From assembly GCF_002934665.1 (NCBI RefSeq), contig NZ_NIRS01000009.1, forward strand, positions 238,565 to 302,564: 64,000 bases of DNA, in the 5' to 3' direction. The notes under the pieces were generated by a model. The model made no database searches. It saw only the letters and a list, made by a program, of their open reading frames with translations, and had not been told where the DNA came from. The stretch comes from Pseudomonas laurylsulfatiphila (lineage in GTDB: Bacteria; Pseudomonadota; Gammaproteobacteria; Pseudomonadales; Pseudomonadaceae). Shown here one piece after another: positions 43,572 to 52,260 of this stretch; the stretch's first letter is position 1, and each line of letters opens with the position of its first letter. The position numbers and the translations under genes are program-made.

Positions 43572-46520
43572 TCAGTTCACAGCGGACGTCGCTTCGACAT
43601 GACGCGGCAAGGTAACCCTGATTCGGGTGCCGCGTTGGCTTTGAACATCAGCCGGGCTGTCGATGGTGATTTGTCCATAATGCTCTTCAACGATGGAATA
43701 GACCAGTGCAAGGCCCAGACCGGTGCCTTCGCCAGGGTCCTTGGTGGTGAAGAAAGGTTCGAACAATCGGTCCATGATGCTCGACGGAATACCGCTGCCT
43801 TCGTCCTCCACGATCAGGTCGACCGTGTGTTCGCCGGCTTCGCTCTTGACCCGCACCGCACTGCCGGGAGGCGAAGCGTCACGGGCGTTTGAGAGCAGAT
43901 TGATCAACACCTGGGCCAGCCGTTGCGGGTCGCCCTCGACCCAGTGCTCGGGGTCGCACAGGTTGTAGAACTGCACTTCGAAATTGCGTCGGTTCAGCGC
44001 CAGCAGGCCGATGGCATCCTGGGCCACTTCGGCCAGACAGACGGGCTCGTCGCTGTGCTGATGACTGCCGGCATGGGCAAAGCTCATCAGCGACTGGACA
44101 ATGCGCGACACGCGCTTGGTCTGCTCGAGGATCTGGCCGCTGATCTCCTTCAGCTCGCCGTCTTCCTCGCGTTCTTCGCGCAGGTTCTGCGCCAGGCACG
44201 CGATACCGGTGATCGGGTTGCCGATTTCATGGGCCACGCCGGCCGCCAGGCGACCGATGCTCGCCAGGCGCTCGGAGTGCACCAGTTTGTCCTCGAGCAT
44301 CTGGGTTTCGGTCAGGTCTTCCACCAGCAACACCAGGCCACTGTTACCCGGTGCCAAGGGTTCGTCGATGGCCGCTTTGTGCAGGTTCAGCCAGCGTGTC
44401 TGGCCGTCGAGGGCCAGGTGCTGCTTGTGCAGGTGCTCGTCCGGCAGATTGATGAAACCTTGCAGCAGTTCTTTCCACGGGTCGGCAATGGTGCTCAGGC
44501 GCGAACCGACCACACGCTGCGCGGCGATGCCGGTCAGCTCCTCCATGGCCTTGTTCCACATGAGGATTTCCTGATCCTTGGCCAGCGAGCAAACGCCCAT
44601 CGGTAATTCCTGCAGGGTCTGGCGGTGATAGCGGCGCAAGGCATCGAGTTCGGCGGCCAGGCCGGTCAGGCGCGAGTGGTAGTCCTCGAGTCGGCTTTCG
44701 ATGAAGTGAATGTCTTCGGTCACGTAGTTTTCGCCACCTGCCTTGTAGGGCAGGAACGTCTCGACCATGTCCTGGGCCACGCTCGGCCCCATCAGGCCGG
44801 AGAGGTTGGCTTCGATGCGGTCACGCAAGCGACGCAGGGCATAGGGGCGGCGTTCGTCGAATGGCAGATAAAGGTCGCGCAGTGCCTGTTCCACTTCTTT
44901 CTGCGCCGCTTTTGCACCCAATGGTTTTGCAAGCTGCGTAGCGAACTCCTGGGGCGAGGCGGCGTGCAGTTCGCGGCGTTGCGGGCGGCGCACGTTATCC
45001 ACGGCGCAGGCTTCGGCAGCGCTGGCCTCTTCGGTGCTGGCGTTGGTGAACAGCGAGATCAGGGTGAACATCAGTACGTTGGCTGCCAGCGAGGCAATCG
45101 CCGCCATGTGCCAGCTGGTGTCGTCCAGCACGTAGATCATGTTCAGCAGCGGAATGTAGAAGCCCTGCAGGTTACCGACCAACGGTAACAACATGGTCAC
45201 CAGCCACACCAGTATCCCCGCCAGCAAGCCGGCGATGAAGCCGCGACGGTTGGCGGTCGGCCAGTACAGGACCGAGAGCACGCCCGGCAGGAACTGCAAT
45301 GTGGCGACGAACGCGACGATGCCGAGGTTGGCCAGGTCCTGTTCGGCGCCGAGCATCAGGTAGAAGCCGTAGCCAGCCATGATGATCGCGACAATCAGCG
45401 CTCGGCGGGTCCACTTCAGCCAGCGGTAGATATTGCCTTCGGCGGGTGGCTGATAAAGCGGCAGCACCAGGTGGTTCAAGGCCATCCCGGACAGCGCCAG
45501 GGTGGTGACGATGATCAGGCCGCTGGCGGCGGACAGCCCGCCGACATAGGCCAGCAGCGCCAGCGCCTTGCTGTTGGCGGCGATGCCGATGCCCAGGGTG
45601 AAGTATTCCGGATTGGTGGTGGCGCCCAGTTTCAGGCCGGCCCAGAGAATCAGCGGCACCGCCAGGCTCATCAGCAGCAGGAACAGCGGCAGGCCCCAGC
45701 TCGCACTGACCAGCGAACGCGGGTTGAGGTTCTCGGTGAAGGTCATGTGATACATGTGCGGCATCACGATCGCCGAGGCGAAGAACACCAGCAACAGGGT
45801 GCGCCACGGGCCTTCCTGCAATGGCGTGTGCAGGGCCGCGAGCGCGGTCTGGTTTTGCAGCAGCCACAATTCAAGCTGTTGCGGGCCGTCGAACACGCCG
45901 TAAAGCGCATACAACCCGACACCGCCGAGGGCGATCAGCTTGATCACCGATTCGAAGGCAATGGCGAACACCAGGCCTTCATGTTTTTCCCGGGTGGCGA
46001 TGTGGCGGGAGCCGAAGAAAATCGTGAACAACGTAATCAGTGCGCAGAAACTCAAGGCTACGCGATGCTGTACCGGCTCGCGGGTGAGGATGCCGATGGA
46101 GTCGGCGACCGCCTGAATCTGCAGGGCCAGCAACGGCAATACGCCGACCAGCATGAAAATCGTGGTCAGCGCTCCGGCCCAGGTGCTGCGGAAGCGGAAG
46201 GCGAACAAGTCCGCCAGGGACGACAGTTGATAAGTGCGGGTGATCTTCAGGATCGGATAAAGCAACACCGGCGCCAGCAGAAACGCCCCGGAGACGCCCA
46301 GGTAGCTGGACAGAAAGCCGTAGCCGTACTGATAGGCCAGGCCCACGGTGCCGTAAAACGCCCAGGCACTGGCATAGACGCCCAGTGACAGGGTGTAGGT
46401 CAGCGGGTGGCGAATGATCGCCCGGGGAATCATGCCCCGTTCGCTGATCCAGGCCACACCGAACAGCACCGCCAGGTACGCGGCGCTGATCAGGATCATC
46501 TGGGTCAGGCTAAAGCTCAT
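43572..46520 (-). CDS. cbrA: Sensor kinase CbrA with transporter-like domain
   Basis: 982 residues from ATG 46520 (MSFSLTQM), or 984 from ATG 46526. The N-terminal half (about 1-500) has some 13 membrane helices of the sodium/solute symporter (SLC5) type, linked in P. putida CbrA to histidine uptake; then a linker, PAS domain, HisKA with phospho-acceptor His764 (GVAHEIGNP), and HATPase domain (GEGTGLGLALVYSIV). It partners CbrB and overlaps the tiny cbrX frame. Confidence 0.96.
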   Translation of the reverse strand: MSFSLTQMILISAAYLAVLFGVAWISERGMIPRAIIRHPLTYTLSLGVYASAWAFYGTVGLAYQYGYGFLSSYLGVSGAFLLAPVLLYPILKITRTYQLSSLADLFAFRFRSTWAGALTTIFMLVGVLPLLALQIQAVADSIGILTREPVQHRVALSFCALITLFTIFFGSRHIATREKHEGLVFAIAFESVIKLIALGGVGLYALYGVFDGPQQLELWLLQNQTALAALHTPLQEGPWRTLLLVFFASAIVMPHMYHMTFTENLNPRSLVSASWGLPLFLLLMSLAVPLILWAGLKLGATTNPEYFTLGIGIAANSKALALLAYVGGLSAASGLIIVTTLALSGMALNHLVLPLYQPPAEGNIYRWLKWTRRALIVAIIMAGYGFYLMLGAEQDLANLGIVAFVATLQFLPGVLSVLYWPTANRRGFIAGLLAGILVWLVTMLLPLVGNLQGFYIPLLNMIYVLDDTSWHMAAIASLAANVLMFTLISLFTNASTEEASAAEACAVDNVRRPQRRELHAASPQEFATQLAKPLGAKAAQKEVEQALRDLYLPFDERRPYALRRLRDRIEANLSGLMGPSVAQDMVETFLPYKAGGENYVTEDIHFIESRLEDYHSRLTGLAAELDALRRYHRQTLQELPMGVCSLAKDQEILMWNKAMEELTGIAAQRVVGSRLSTIADPWKELLQGFINLPDEHLHKQHLALDGQTRWLNLHKAAIDEPLAPGNSGLVLLVEDLTETQMLEDKLVHSERLASIGRLAAGVAHEIGNPITGIACLAQNLREEREEDGELKEISGQILEQTKRVSRIVQSLMSFAHAGSHQHSDEPVCLAEVAQDAIGLLALNRRNFEVQFYNLCDPEHWVEGDPQRLAQVLINLLSNARDASPPGSAVRVKSEAGEHTVDLIVEDEGSGIPSSIMDRLFEPFFTTKDPGEGTGLGLALVYSIVEEHYGQITIDSPADVQSQRGTRIRVTLPRHVEATSAVN

Positions 46521-46686
46521 CGGCATCTTTTTGGCTCTGCAGGATGAAGGTCACGACGATCAGAATCAGCCAGAGCAGATAAGGGCGATACCAGGCGCCA
46601 GTGGCGTCGATCCACCAATCCATGATGGCCGGGGAAAACAGGTAAATGCCCACTACCAAAAGCAGGACCAAGCGATAGATGTACAT
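46510..46686 (-). CDS. cbrX: Small membrane protein CbrX
   Basis: 58 residues, too short for usual ORF cut-offs. MYIYRLVLLLVVGIYLFSPA begins it, followed by a WW-containing loop and a second membrane helix (YLLWLILIVVTFILQ). A GAGAGG ribosome site precedes the ATG at 46686. Its stop overlaps the cbrA start by 11 bp, so cbrA translation is probably coupled to it. A small gene in this position has been described as cbrX in P. putida, where it affects CbrA production. Confidence 0.88.
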   Translation of the reverse strand: MYIYRLVLLLVVGIYLFSPAIMDWWIDATGAWYRPYLLWLILIVVTFILQSQKDADEL

Positions 46687-46763
46687 CCCGGCCTCTCTTT
46701 TTTATGTGCGTGCCCGAAAACGTGCGGCGATGGTAACGGATGGGCGCGCCACTGCAAGTGCGA

Positions 46764-47657
46764 TCACAGCAGCTGTGCCTCGGGCAGGCTCAGTGTGCGC
46801 GGGATCAGCGAGGCATCCCAGTGGGCAATGCCCCAGTTCAGCACTTCCCGTGGCGTGGCGTAAATCAGTTCGGTTCCCGGGTTCTGTCCCAGCGCGCGCA
46901 GCGCCCGCAATAACAGGGGTGTTGCCTGATCCTCGGTCAGCGGCGGTGAACGGTAGGATTTACCGAGTTTATGGCCATCAGGCTGAGTAATCAGCGGGAT
47001 ATGCAGATAACGCGGTTGCGGCAGGCCGAGCAGTTCTTGCAGGTACAACTGGCGATGCGTGGAGTCCAGCAGGTCGGCACCCCGAACGATATCGGTGATG
47101 CCCTGCCAGGCATCGTCCAGGACCACCGCCAGTTGATAGGCGTAGAGCCCGTCGCGACGGCGGATCACGAAATCGCCGACTTCCCGGCCCAGGTGCTGGC
47201 GGTACTCGCCCTGCACCCGGTCGAGGAAGTGGTATTCCAGCTCAGGTACGCGCAGGCGGATGGCGGCATCATCGGCGCCATGGCCGGCATTGCGGCACAG
47301 CCCCGGATAAATCCCGTGATACGGTTCCAGCTGTTTGCGCGAACAGGTGCAGGCGTAGGCCAGGCCGTGATTGAACAGGCGATTGAGCACCTCGGCGTAG
47401 GCGTCGTGCCGCTCGCTTTGGCGAACCAGGTCGCCATCCCACTCGAAGCCATAGCTTTCCAGGGCCTTGAGAATGGCCGCCTGGGCTCCGGGTTCCTCGC
47501 GGGGCGGGTCGAGGTCTTCCATGCGCATCAGCCAGCGTCCGCCCACCGAGCGCGCATCAAGGTAAGAGGCCAGCGCTGCGACCAGGGAACCGAAATGCAG
47601 ATGGCCACTGGGCGTGGGGGCAAAGCGCCCGATGTAGGTGGGGGAGGTCGCGGTCAT
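46764..47657 (-). CDS. gluQ: Glutamyl-Q tRNA(Asp) synthetase
   Basis: Paralogue of glutamyl-tRNA synthetase lacking the anticodon domain; attaches glutamate to the queuosine base of tRNA-Asp. It has 297 residues. HIGH-like PSGHLHFGSL near the start; zinc ligands in CTCSRKQLEPYHGIYPGLC; KLGKSYRS in place of KMSKS near 230. The order dksA-gluQ is conserved in gammaproteobacteria. Confidence 0.95.
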   Translation of the reverse strand: MTATSPTYIGRFAPTPSGHLHFGSLVAALASYLDARSVGGRWLMRMEDLDPPREEPGAQAAILKALESYGFEWDGDLVRQSERHDAYAEVLNRLFNHGLAYACTCSRKQLEPYHGIYPGLCRNAGHGADDAAIRLRVPELEYHFLDRVQGEYRQHLGREVGDFVIRRRDGLYAYQLAVVLDDAWQGITDIVRGADLLDSTHRQLYLQELLGLPQPRYLHIPLITQPDGHKLGKSYRSPPLTEDQATPLLLRALRALGQNPGTELIYATPREVLNWGIAHWDASLIPRTLSLPEAQLL

Positions 47658-47696
47658 GAATGCAATGTCACTTGTTTCGGGCTTGCGCCAGGTACC

Positions 47697-47787
47697 TGTG
47701 GGAGCGAGCCTGCTCGCGAAAGCGGTGTATCAGCCAGCATCAATGTCGAAGTTGATGGCCCCTTCGCGAGCAGGCTCGCTCCCACAG
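47697..47787. repeat. REP inverted pair (repeat 12)
   Basis: Arms TGTGGGAGCGAGCCTGCTCG and CGAGCAGGCTCGCTCCCACA. It lies between gluQ and dksA. Confidence 0.9.
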
Positions 47788-47817
47788 TGTTTTGCCGAGG
47801 TGAATCCTGGAAACAAA

Positions 47818-47843
47818 AACGGAGCGTTCGCACGCTCCGTTCT
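47818..47843 (-). terminator. Terminator of dksA
   Basis: Hairpin AACGGAGCGT / ACGCTCCGTT around GCGA, followed by TTTTG on the minus strand; 15 bp after the dksA stop. Confidence 0.88.
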
Positions 47844-47858
47844 TCGTTCAAGTCGCAA

Positions 47859-48299
47859 TTATTTGCCGACTTGCTTTTCCTTGATTTCCGCCAGGGTCTT
47901 GCAGTCGATGCACAGGTCGGCGGTAGGACGCGCTTCGAGGCGCTTGACGCCGATCTCGATGCCGCAGGATTCACACCAGCCGTACTCTTCGTCTTCGATC
48001 AGCTGAAGTGTCTTGTCGATCTTCTTGATCAACTTGCGTTCACGATCGCGGGCACGCAGTTCGAGGGCGAATTCCTCTTCCTGGCTGGCACGGTCTGCCG
48101 GATCAGGAAAGTTGGCCGCTTCGTCCTTCATGTGGTCCACGGTCTTGTCGACACCTTCCATCAGCTCTTTTTTCCACTGATTCAGAACCTTGGTGAAGTG
48201 CTTGCGCATGGGTTCGCCCATGTACTCTTCGCCAGCTTTCTGAACATAGGGCTCGAAGCCGCTGATTGCCTGGTTTTGCTGCTTTGCTTGGGTGGACAT
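47859..48299 (-). CDS. dksA: RNA polymerase-binding transcription factor DksA
   Basis: Binds the RNA polymerase secondary channel and, with ppGpp, controls rRNA, tRNA and amino-acid genes. It has 146 residues. Coiled-coil tip with Asp66, Asp69 and Ala71 (FPDPADRAS), followed by zinc finger Cys109, Cys112, Cys130 and Cys133. This is the four-Cys form, not the cysteine-poor DksA2. It would act on the stringent-type promoters at 17976 and at the right window end. Confidence 0.97.
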   Translation of the reverse strand: MSTQAKQQNQAISGFEPYVQKAGEEYMGEPMRKHFTKVLNQWKKELMEGVDKTVDHMKDEAANFPDPADRASQEEEFALELRARDRERKLIKKIDKTLQLIEDEEYGWCESCGIEIGVKRLEARPTADLCIDCKTLAEIKEKQVGK

Positions 48300-48635
48300 G
48301 AAATAGACCGCCTCTACTCTTGTAATCCATCTGCGCAGGATTGCTCCATCACCGGCACCTGCCGGCCCTGCGGCTGCAAGCGGGCGAACTTACCAGATCA
48401 ACTCGGGCCGCGCTACTCCCGGATGTCGAGCTTGCGGCTGATGGTGCTTGCCAATGATGACAAACGGTTGTCTGGCGGCTCCGGAACCCTGCTCAACTAT
48501 TGATTTTAGTCAAACCTTGCGCACTCGCTTGAATCGTTTGTGGTCAAGGTTATAAGCCCTCTGACCGCTTTAGGTTCTCGCTCGTTCCTGCGCTTGGGTA
48601 GAATCGGTTTTTTTCCCCCCGTTGAAGGAAGGCCA
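48300..48635. other. dksA-aminotransferase divergent intergenic region
   Basis: 336 bp between divergent genes. It should hold two promoters: toward the aminotransferase, TTGAATCG/TATAAG-like boxes near 48530-48555. No operator or RNA recognised. Confidence 0.55.
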
Positions 48636-49808
48636 ATGGCTCAGCCCTACAGTGCCCGCAGTCGCGCGATCGAACCTTTCCATGTCATGGCGTTGTTGGC
48701 GCGGGCCAATGAATTGCAGGCGGCCGGCCACGATGTGATCCACCTGGAAATCGGCGAGCCGGACTTCACCACCGCCGAGCCGATCATCCAGGCCGGCCAG
48801 GCTGCCCTGACAGCGGGGAAGACCCGTTACACCGCCGCGCGTGGCATTCCGGAACTGCGTGAGGCCATTTCGGGCTTTTATCAGCAGCGTTATGGCTTGA
48901 ACATCGACCCTCGACGCATCCTCATCACACCCGGCGGGTCCGGCGCGTTGCTGCTGGCCAGCGCTTTGCTGGTAGACCCCGGCAAGCACTGGTTGCTGGC
49001 GGACCCGGGTTACCCCTGCAACCGGCACTTCCTGCGACTGGTCGAAGGCGCGGCGCAATTGGTCCCGGTCGGTCCGGAGGTGCGTTATCAATTGACGCCT
49101 GGCCTGATCGAGCGTCATTGGGATCACGACAGCGTGGGTGCATTGGTGGCGTCGCCGGCCAATCCGACCGGCACGATCCTGACTCGCGACGAGCTGGCGA
49201 AGCTGTCTGTCGCGATCAAGGAGCGCCACGGTCATCTGGTGGTCGACGAGATTTATCACGGCCTGACCTACGGCACCGATGCAGCCAGCGTGCTGGAAGT
49301 CGACGACAGTGCCTTCGTGCTGAACAGTTTTTCGAAGTACTTCGGGATGACCGGTTGGCGGTTGGGATGGCTGGTGGCCCCGGACGCTGCCGTCGGTGAG
49401 CTGGAAAAGCTCGCCCAGAATCTCTACATCAGTGCTCCAAGCATGGCGCAGCACGCCGCGCTGGCCTGTTTCGAGCCGGCAACCATCAGCATTCTCGAAG
49501 AGCGTCGCGCCGAATTTGGCCGGCGTCGGGATTACCTGCTGCCGGCCTTGCGTGAATTGGGCTTCGGCATTGCCGTGGAGCCGGAAGGGGCATTCTATTT
49601 GTACGCCGATATCAGCAAGTTCGGCGGCGATGCCTTCGCGTTCTGTAAACATTTTCTCGAGACCGAACATGTGGCCTTCACCCCGGGGCTGGATTTCGGG
49701 CGTTATCAGGCCGGGCATCATGTACGGTTCGCCTACACGCAAAATCTCGAGCGTTTGCAGGAAGCGGTCGAGCGCATTGCCCGTGGGTTGCGGAGCTGGC
49801 AAGGCTGA
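48636..49808 (+). CDS. PLP-dependent class I/II aminotransferase
   Basis: 390 residues from the ATG at 48636 (AAGGAAGG ribosome site). Fold-type I aminotransferase with N-terminal IGEPDFTTAEPI, PANPTGTIL and the PLP lysine in NSFSKYFGMTGWRLGWL (Lys234). Overall it is like aspartate/aromatic or alanine aminotransferases; the donor cannot be told. It shares a base with the sfsA start (TGATG), so the two are coupled. Confidence 0.92.
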   Translation: MAQPYSARSRAIEPFHVMALLARANELQAAGHDVIHLEIGEPDFTTAEPIIQAGQAALTAGKTRYTAARGIPELREAISGFYQQRYGLNIDPRRILITPGGSGALLLASALLVDPGKHWLLADPGYPCNRHFLRLVEGAAQLVPVGPEVRYQLTPGLIERHWDHDSVGALVASPANPTGTILTRDELAKLSVAIKERHGHLVVDEIYHGLTYGTDAASVLEVDDSAFVLNSFSKYFGMTGWRLGWLVAPDAAVGELEKLAQNLYISAPSMAQHAALACFEPATISILEERRAEFGRRRDYLLPALRELGFGIAVEPEGAFYLYADISKFGGDAFAFCKHFLETEHVAFTPGLDFGRYQAGHHVRFAYTQNLERLQEAVERIARGLRSWQG

Positions 49809-50521
49809 TGCGATTTAATCCCCCCCTCGAAGAAGGTCGCCTGATTCGACGCTACAAGCGTTTTCTCGCCGATATCGAAACCGTTGACGGCGAGATGCTG
49901 ACCATTCACTGCCCGAATACAGGCTCGATGCTCAATTGTCAGGTCGAAGGCGGGCAGGTCTGGTTCAGTCGCTCCAGCGACCCGAAACGCAAGTTGCCCG
50001 GCACCTGGGAGATCGGCGAAACCCCGCAAGGGCGGTTGTTTTGTGTGAACACCGCCCGCGCCAATGGTTTGGTCGAAGAGGCGCTGCGAGCGGGCATCAT
50101 CACGGAATTGAACGGCTTTACCGGGCTCAAGCGCGAAGTGGCTTATGGTCAGGAAAATAGTCGTATCGATTTCCGGCTCGATTACCCCGAGGGGCCGGCC
50201 TACGTCGAAGTCAAAAGCGTGACACTGGGTTTCGACGGTTCGGCGGTGGCGGCGTTTCCCGATGCAGTCACCCAGCGTGGCGCCAAGCATCTGCGGGAGC
50301 TGGCCCACTTGGCCAGGGACGGTATTCGCGCGGTGCAGTTGTACTGTGTTTGCCTGACCGGCATCGAGGCCGTGCGTCCGGCGCAGGAAATCGATGCGGC
50401 TTATGCGCAGGCCTTGCGTGAGGCTGTGGCCTGTGGGGTCGAGGTGCTGGCTTACGGTGTGCGGTTGAGCCACCAGGAAATGCTGGTCGACCGGCGTCTG
50501 GACGTGTTGCCGGGCGGCTAA
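49808..50521 (+). CDS. sfsA: Sugar fermentation stimulation protein SfsA
   Basis: 237 residues, the usual size. SfsA has a nuclease-like fold (PD-(D/E)xK-like YVEVKSVTL segment) and is called a nucleic-acid-binding regulator, but its true role is unclear. N-terminal RRYKRFLADI and CPNTGSML are family signatures. It converges on the Rieske gene with a 4-bp overlap. Confidence 0.93.
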   Translation: MRFNPPLEEGRLIRRYKRFLADIETVDGEMLTIHCPNTGSMLNCQVEGGQVWFSRSSDPKRKLPGTWEIGETPQGRLFCVNTARANGLVEEALRAGIITELNGFTGLKREVAYGQENSRIDFRLDYPEGPAYVEVKSVTLGFDGSAVAAFPDAVTQRGAKHLRELAHLARDGIRAVQLYCVCLTGIEAVRPAQEIDAAYAQALREAVACGVEVLAYGVRLSHQEMLVDRRLDVLPGG

Positions 50522-50835
50522 AGGCTGATCCAGATCCCTTGTTCATCCTCGCGGCAAGCCACGCCGGTCAAGGCTTGCCCCGCGCACGGGCCGGCGACGC
50601 ATTCACCGTCTTCGATCAGGAACAGTGCGCCATGGGTGGCGCACTGGATCAGGCTGTTGCTGGAGTCGAGAAACTGGTCGGGATGCCACTCCAAAGCGAC
50701 GCCCCGGTGCGGGCAGCGATTGATGTAGACGTGGACCTGACCGCTGCGGCGCACCGCAAAAAGCTTTTGGCCGTCAATGTCGAAACCGCGACTGCTGTCA
50801 TTGACCAGTTCGGCACCTGCGCAAAGCAACTTCAT
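50518..50835 (-). CDS. Rieske [2Fe-2S] ferredoxin-like protein
   Basis: 105 residues. The cluster ligands are Cys41 and His43 (CPHRG) plus Cys65 and His68 (CATHGALF). Small soluble Rieske proteins of this sort are often ferredoxins of dioxygenase systems, but no oxygenase lies nearby, so the partner is unknown. Confidence 0.9.
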   Translation of the reverse strand: MKLLCAGAELVNDSSRGFDIDGQKLFAVRRSGQVHVYINRCPHRGVALEWHPDQFLDSSNSLIQCATHGALFLIEDGECVAGPCAGQALTGVACREDEQGIWISL

Positions 50836-50987
50836 CTCTATCCTCGGTCCCGCAGCTCGTGACCGGATAGGTCCGAGCTTGACGGTTAAATGCGATCAAT
50901 TGGCCGTCTTGCCCGCCGGGGACAAGTGCCTATCGTCGAGGATACTTGGCCTGACCATTCGATGCCCGGGAAACTGACATGCGTCTG

Positions 50988-50998
50988 CCCCCCCCCCC
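50988..50998. repeat. Run of eleven C
   Basis: Homopolymer tract of eleven C in non-coding DNA between the Rieske gene and the PrrF sRNA. Such tracts are prone to slip in replication and to sequencing error. Confidence 0.85.
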
Positions 50999-51061
50999 GC
51001 GTTGTGGTGATCGACATGGCGCATCCATCGCCGAATCTCGTTTGTACTTTTCCACAGGCAA

Positions 51062-51171
51062 AAAAGACCCGGCAAGAGCCGGGTCAAATAACCGTGATTA
51101 GCCTGATGAGGAGATAATCTGAGAGTCCGAACCAAGGGCTATTCAGAATATCGACCAGTCTCGCGACCAGT
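51062..51171 (-). ncRNA. prrF: PrrF-type iron-responsive small RNA
   Basis: About 110 nt on the minus strand: it starts with AACTGGTCGCGAGACTGG, carries the conserved core TTCGGACTCTCAGATTATCTC and CTCATCAGGCTAATCAC, and ends in a terminator stem GACCCGGC / GCCGGGTC followed by TTTTTT. PrrF RNAs are made when iron is low and turn off mRNAs of iron-using proteins (sodB, aconitase, succinate dehydrogenase). A TATGAT -10 box and a Fur box lie just upstream. I recognise the core from PrrF; the exact ends are estimated. Confidence 0.9.
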
Positions 51172-51173
51172 TG

Positions 51174-51197
51174 TGATAATCATATCGATTCTCATTA
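51174..51197 (-). promoter_or_regulatory. Fur box over the prrF promoter
   Basis: GATAATCATATCGATTCTCATT resembles the Fur consensus (GATAATGATAATCATTATC) in dyad form and overlaps the -10 box TATGAT at 51179-51184. Iron-loaded Fur would block transcription. Confidence 0.82.
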
Positions 51198-51305
51198 CCA
51201 AGTCAACCGCTGTTTTTTGATTTCTTGGCGAGTCACCAAATTTACTTCTGCAGGCCCCGTAATCATTGGGTTTCAGGTTGCAAAGCTTCTGAAATATTTG
51301 TCGGA

Positions 51306-51578
51306 TCAGTTCTTGTGGCGTGAAGAAATGGCTTCCAGTTGTTTGTTCAACGCTTCCTTGCGCTCGGCAGGGATGTCATTCCAGTGAACGTCCATCAGGG
51401 CGCCTTCAATCGCGTACAACAACACCTTGGACGCCCGAAAGCCGCGCGTACGCACGGCCCGATAAGCATCCACCGCCCCGAGGCGACGCAAGTCCGATGC
51501 GCTATGGATGCCCACGGCATGCAGCCATTGCGCTGACGTCTTGCCAAGATTCTTCAGGTGTTGCAGTTCATCATTCAT
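51306..51578 (-). CDS. TfoX C-terminal domain protein
   Basis: 90 residues from ATG 51578 with a strong AAGGAGG ribosome site; the longer frame upstream is non-coding. It holds the TfoX/Sxy C-terminal helix-hairpin-helix-like domain (LKNLGKTSAQWLHAVGIHSASDLRRLGAVDAYRAV) without the N-terminal half. Sxy proteins are competence regulators; a role for this short form is unknown. Confidence 0.85.
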   Translation of the reverse strand: MNDELQHLKNLGKTSAQWLHAVGIHSASDLRRLGAVDAYRAVRTRGFRASKVLLYAIEGALMDVHWNDIPAERKEALNKQLEAISSRHKN

Positions 51579-51825
51579 CAAGCCTCCTTGCGATGGCCGA
51601 ATGGAGAGCGTGGGCAATCTTCTGAGGAGTGTAGCCATCAGTAGGAAAAGCGTGATTGTTTGCTCGTTTTCGACGCAAATGCTTCTAAGAGACAAGTGTT
51701 GGTAGGGTGTAGAAGGTCGGCGATCGCACAAGGAAGAGGCAGGGGGAAGCAATCAAGGCTGGCGAGTGAATATCCCCGCAGTCCAGCGCAATGGGGGCAC
51801 TGGACGTGTCAGCCGGCAACGGTAA

Positions 51826-52170
51826 TCAGCGGGTGCGGTAGCGCAATCGCGTGCCGAAGTTCATCGACATGAGGATTTCGTCGGCACTCAGTTCCACTGG
51901 AAAGTAGGTACCGGAGATTTGCGCGTGGGCCAGGCTCGCGCCTTCCAGGTTCGCTTTGCGAAAATCGATGCCGCGCAAGTCGGCGGAACGGAAGTAGGCG
52001 TCGCTGAAGTCCACACCGTCGGCATTCAGTTCGCGCAGATCCAGCCCCCGGAAATCTCCACCCACCATGTCGATGGGGCCATCCTTGGGGCGCTCACTGT
52101 TGAAGCCTCTGATGTCGTCTTTGTGCAGCAGGGCATAAAGCGGAGTGTCGAGAAGTTTTGGCTGGCTCAT
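51826..52170 (-). CDS. Pentapeptide repeat protein
   Basis: 114 residues. Five or six pentapeptide repeats of the A(D/N)Lxx type at about 38-85 (FRGLDLRELNADGVDFSDAYFRSADLRGIDFRKANLEGASLAHA), giving a right-handed beta-helix. Too short to be a Qnr/MfpA-like gyrase protector; cytoplasmic role unknown. Confidence 0.85.
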   Translation of the reverse strand: MSQPKLLDTPLYALLHKDDIRGFNSERPKDGPIDMVGGDFRGLDLRELNADGVDFSDAYFRSADLRGIDFRKANLEGASLAHAQISGTYFPVELSADEILMSMNFGTRLRYRTR

Positions 52171-52260
52171 GTCGCATCACCTGATGGTTTTATGACGCCA
52201 GTATAGTGCCACTGTTTAACAGCCGTGAGGCCTGCGAGGGCCTCACGGCTGAAATAGTTT

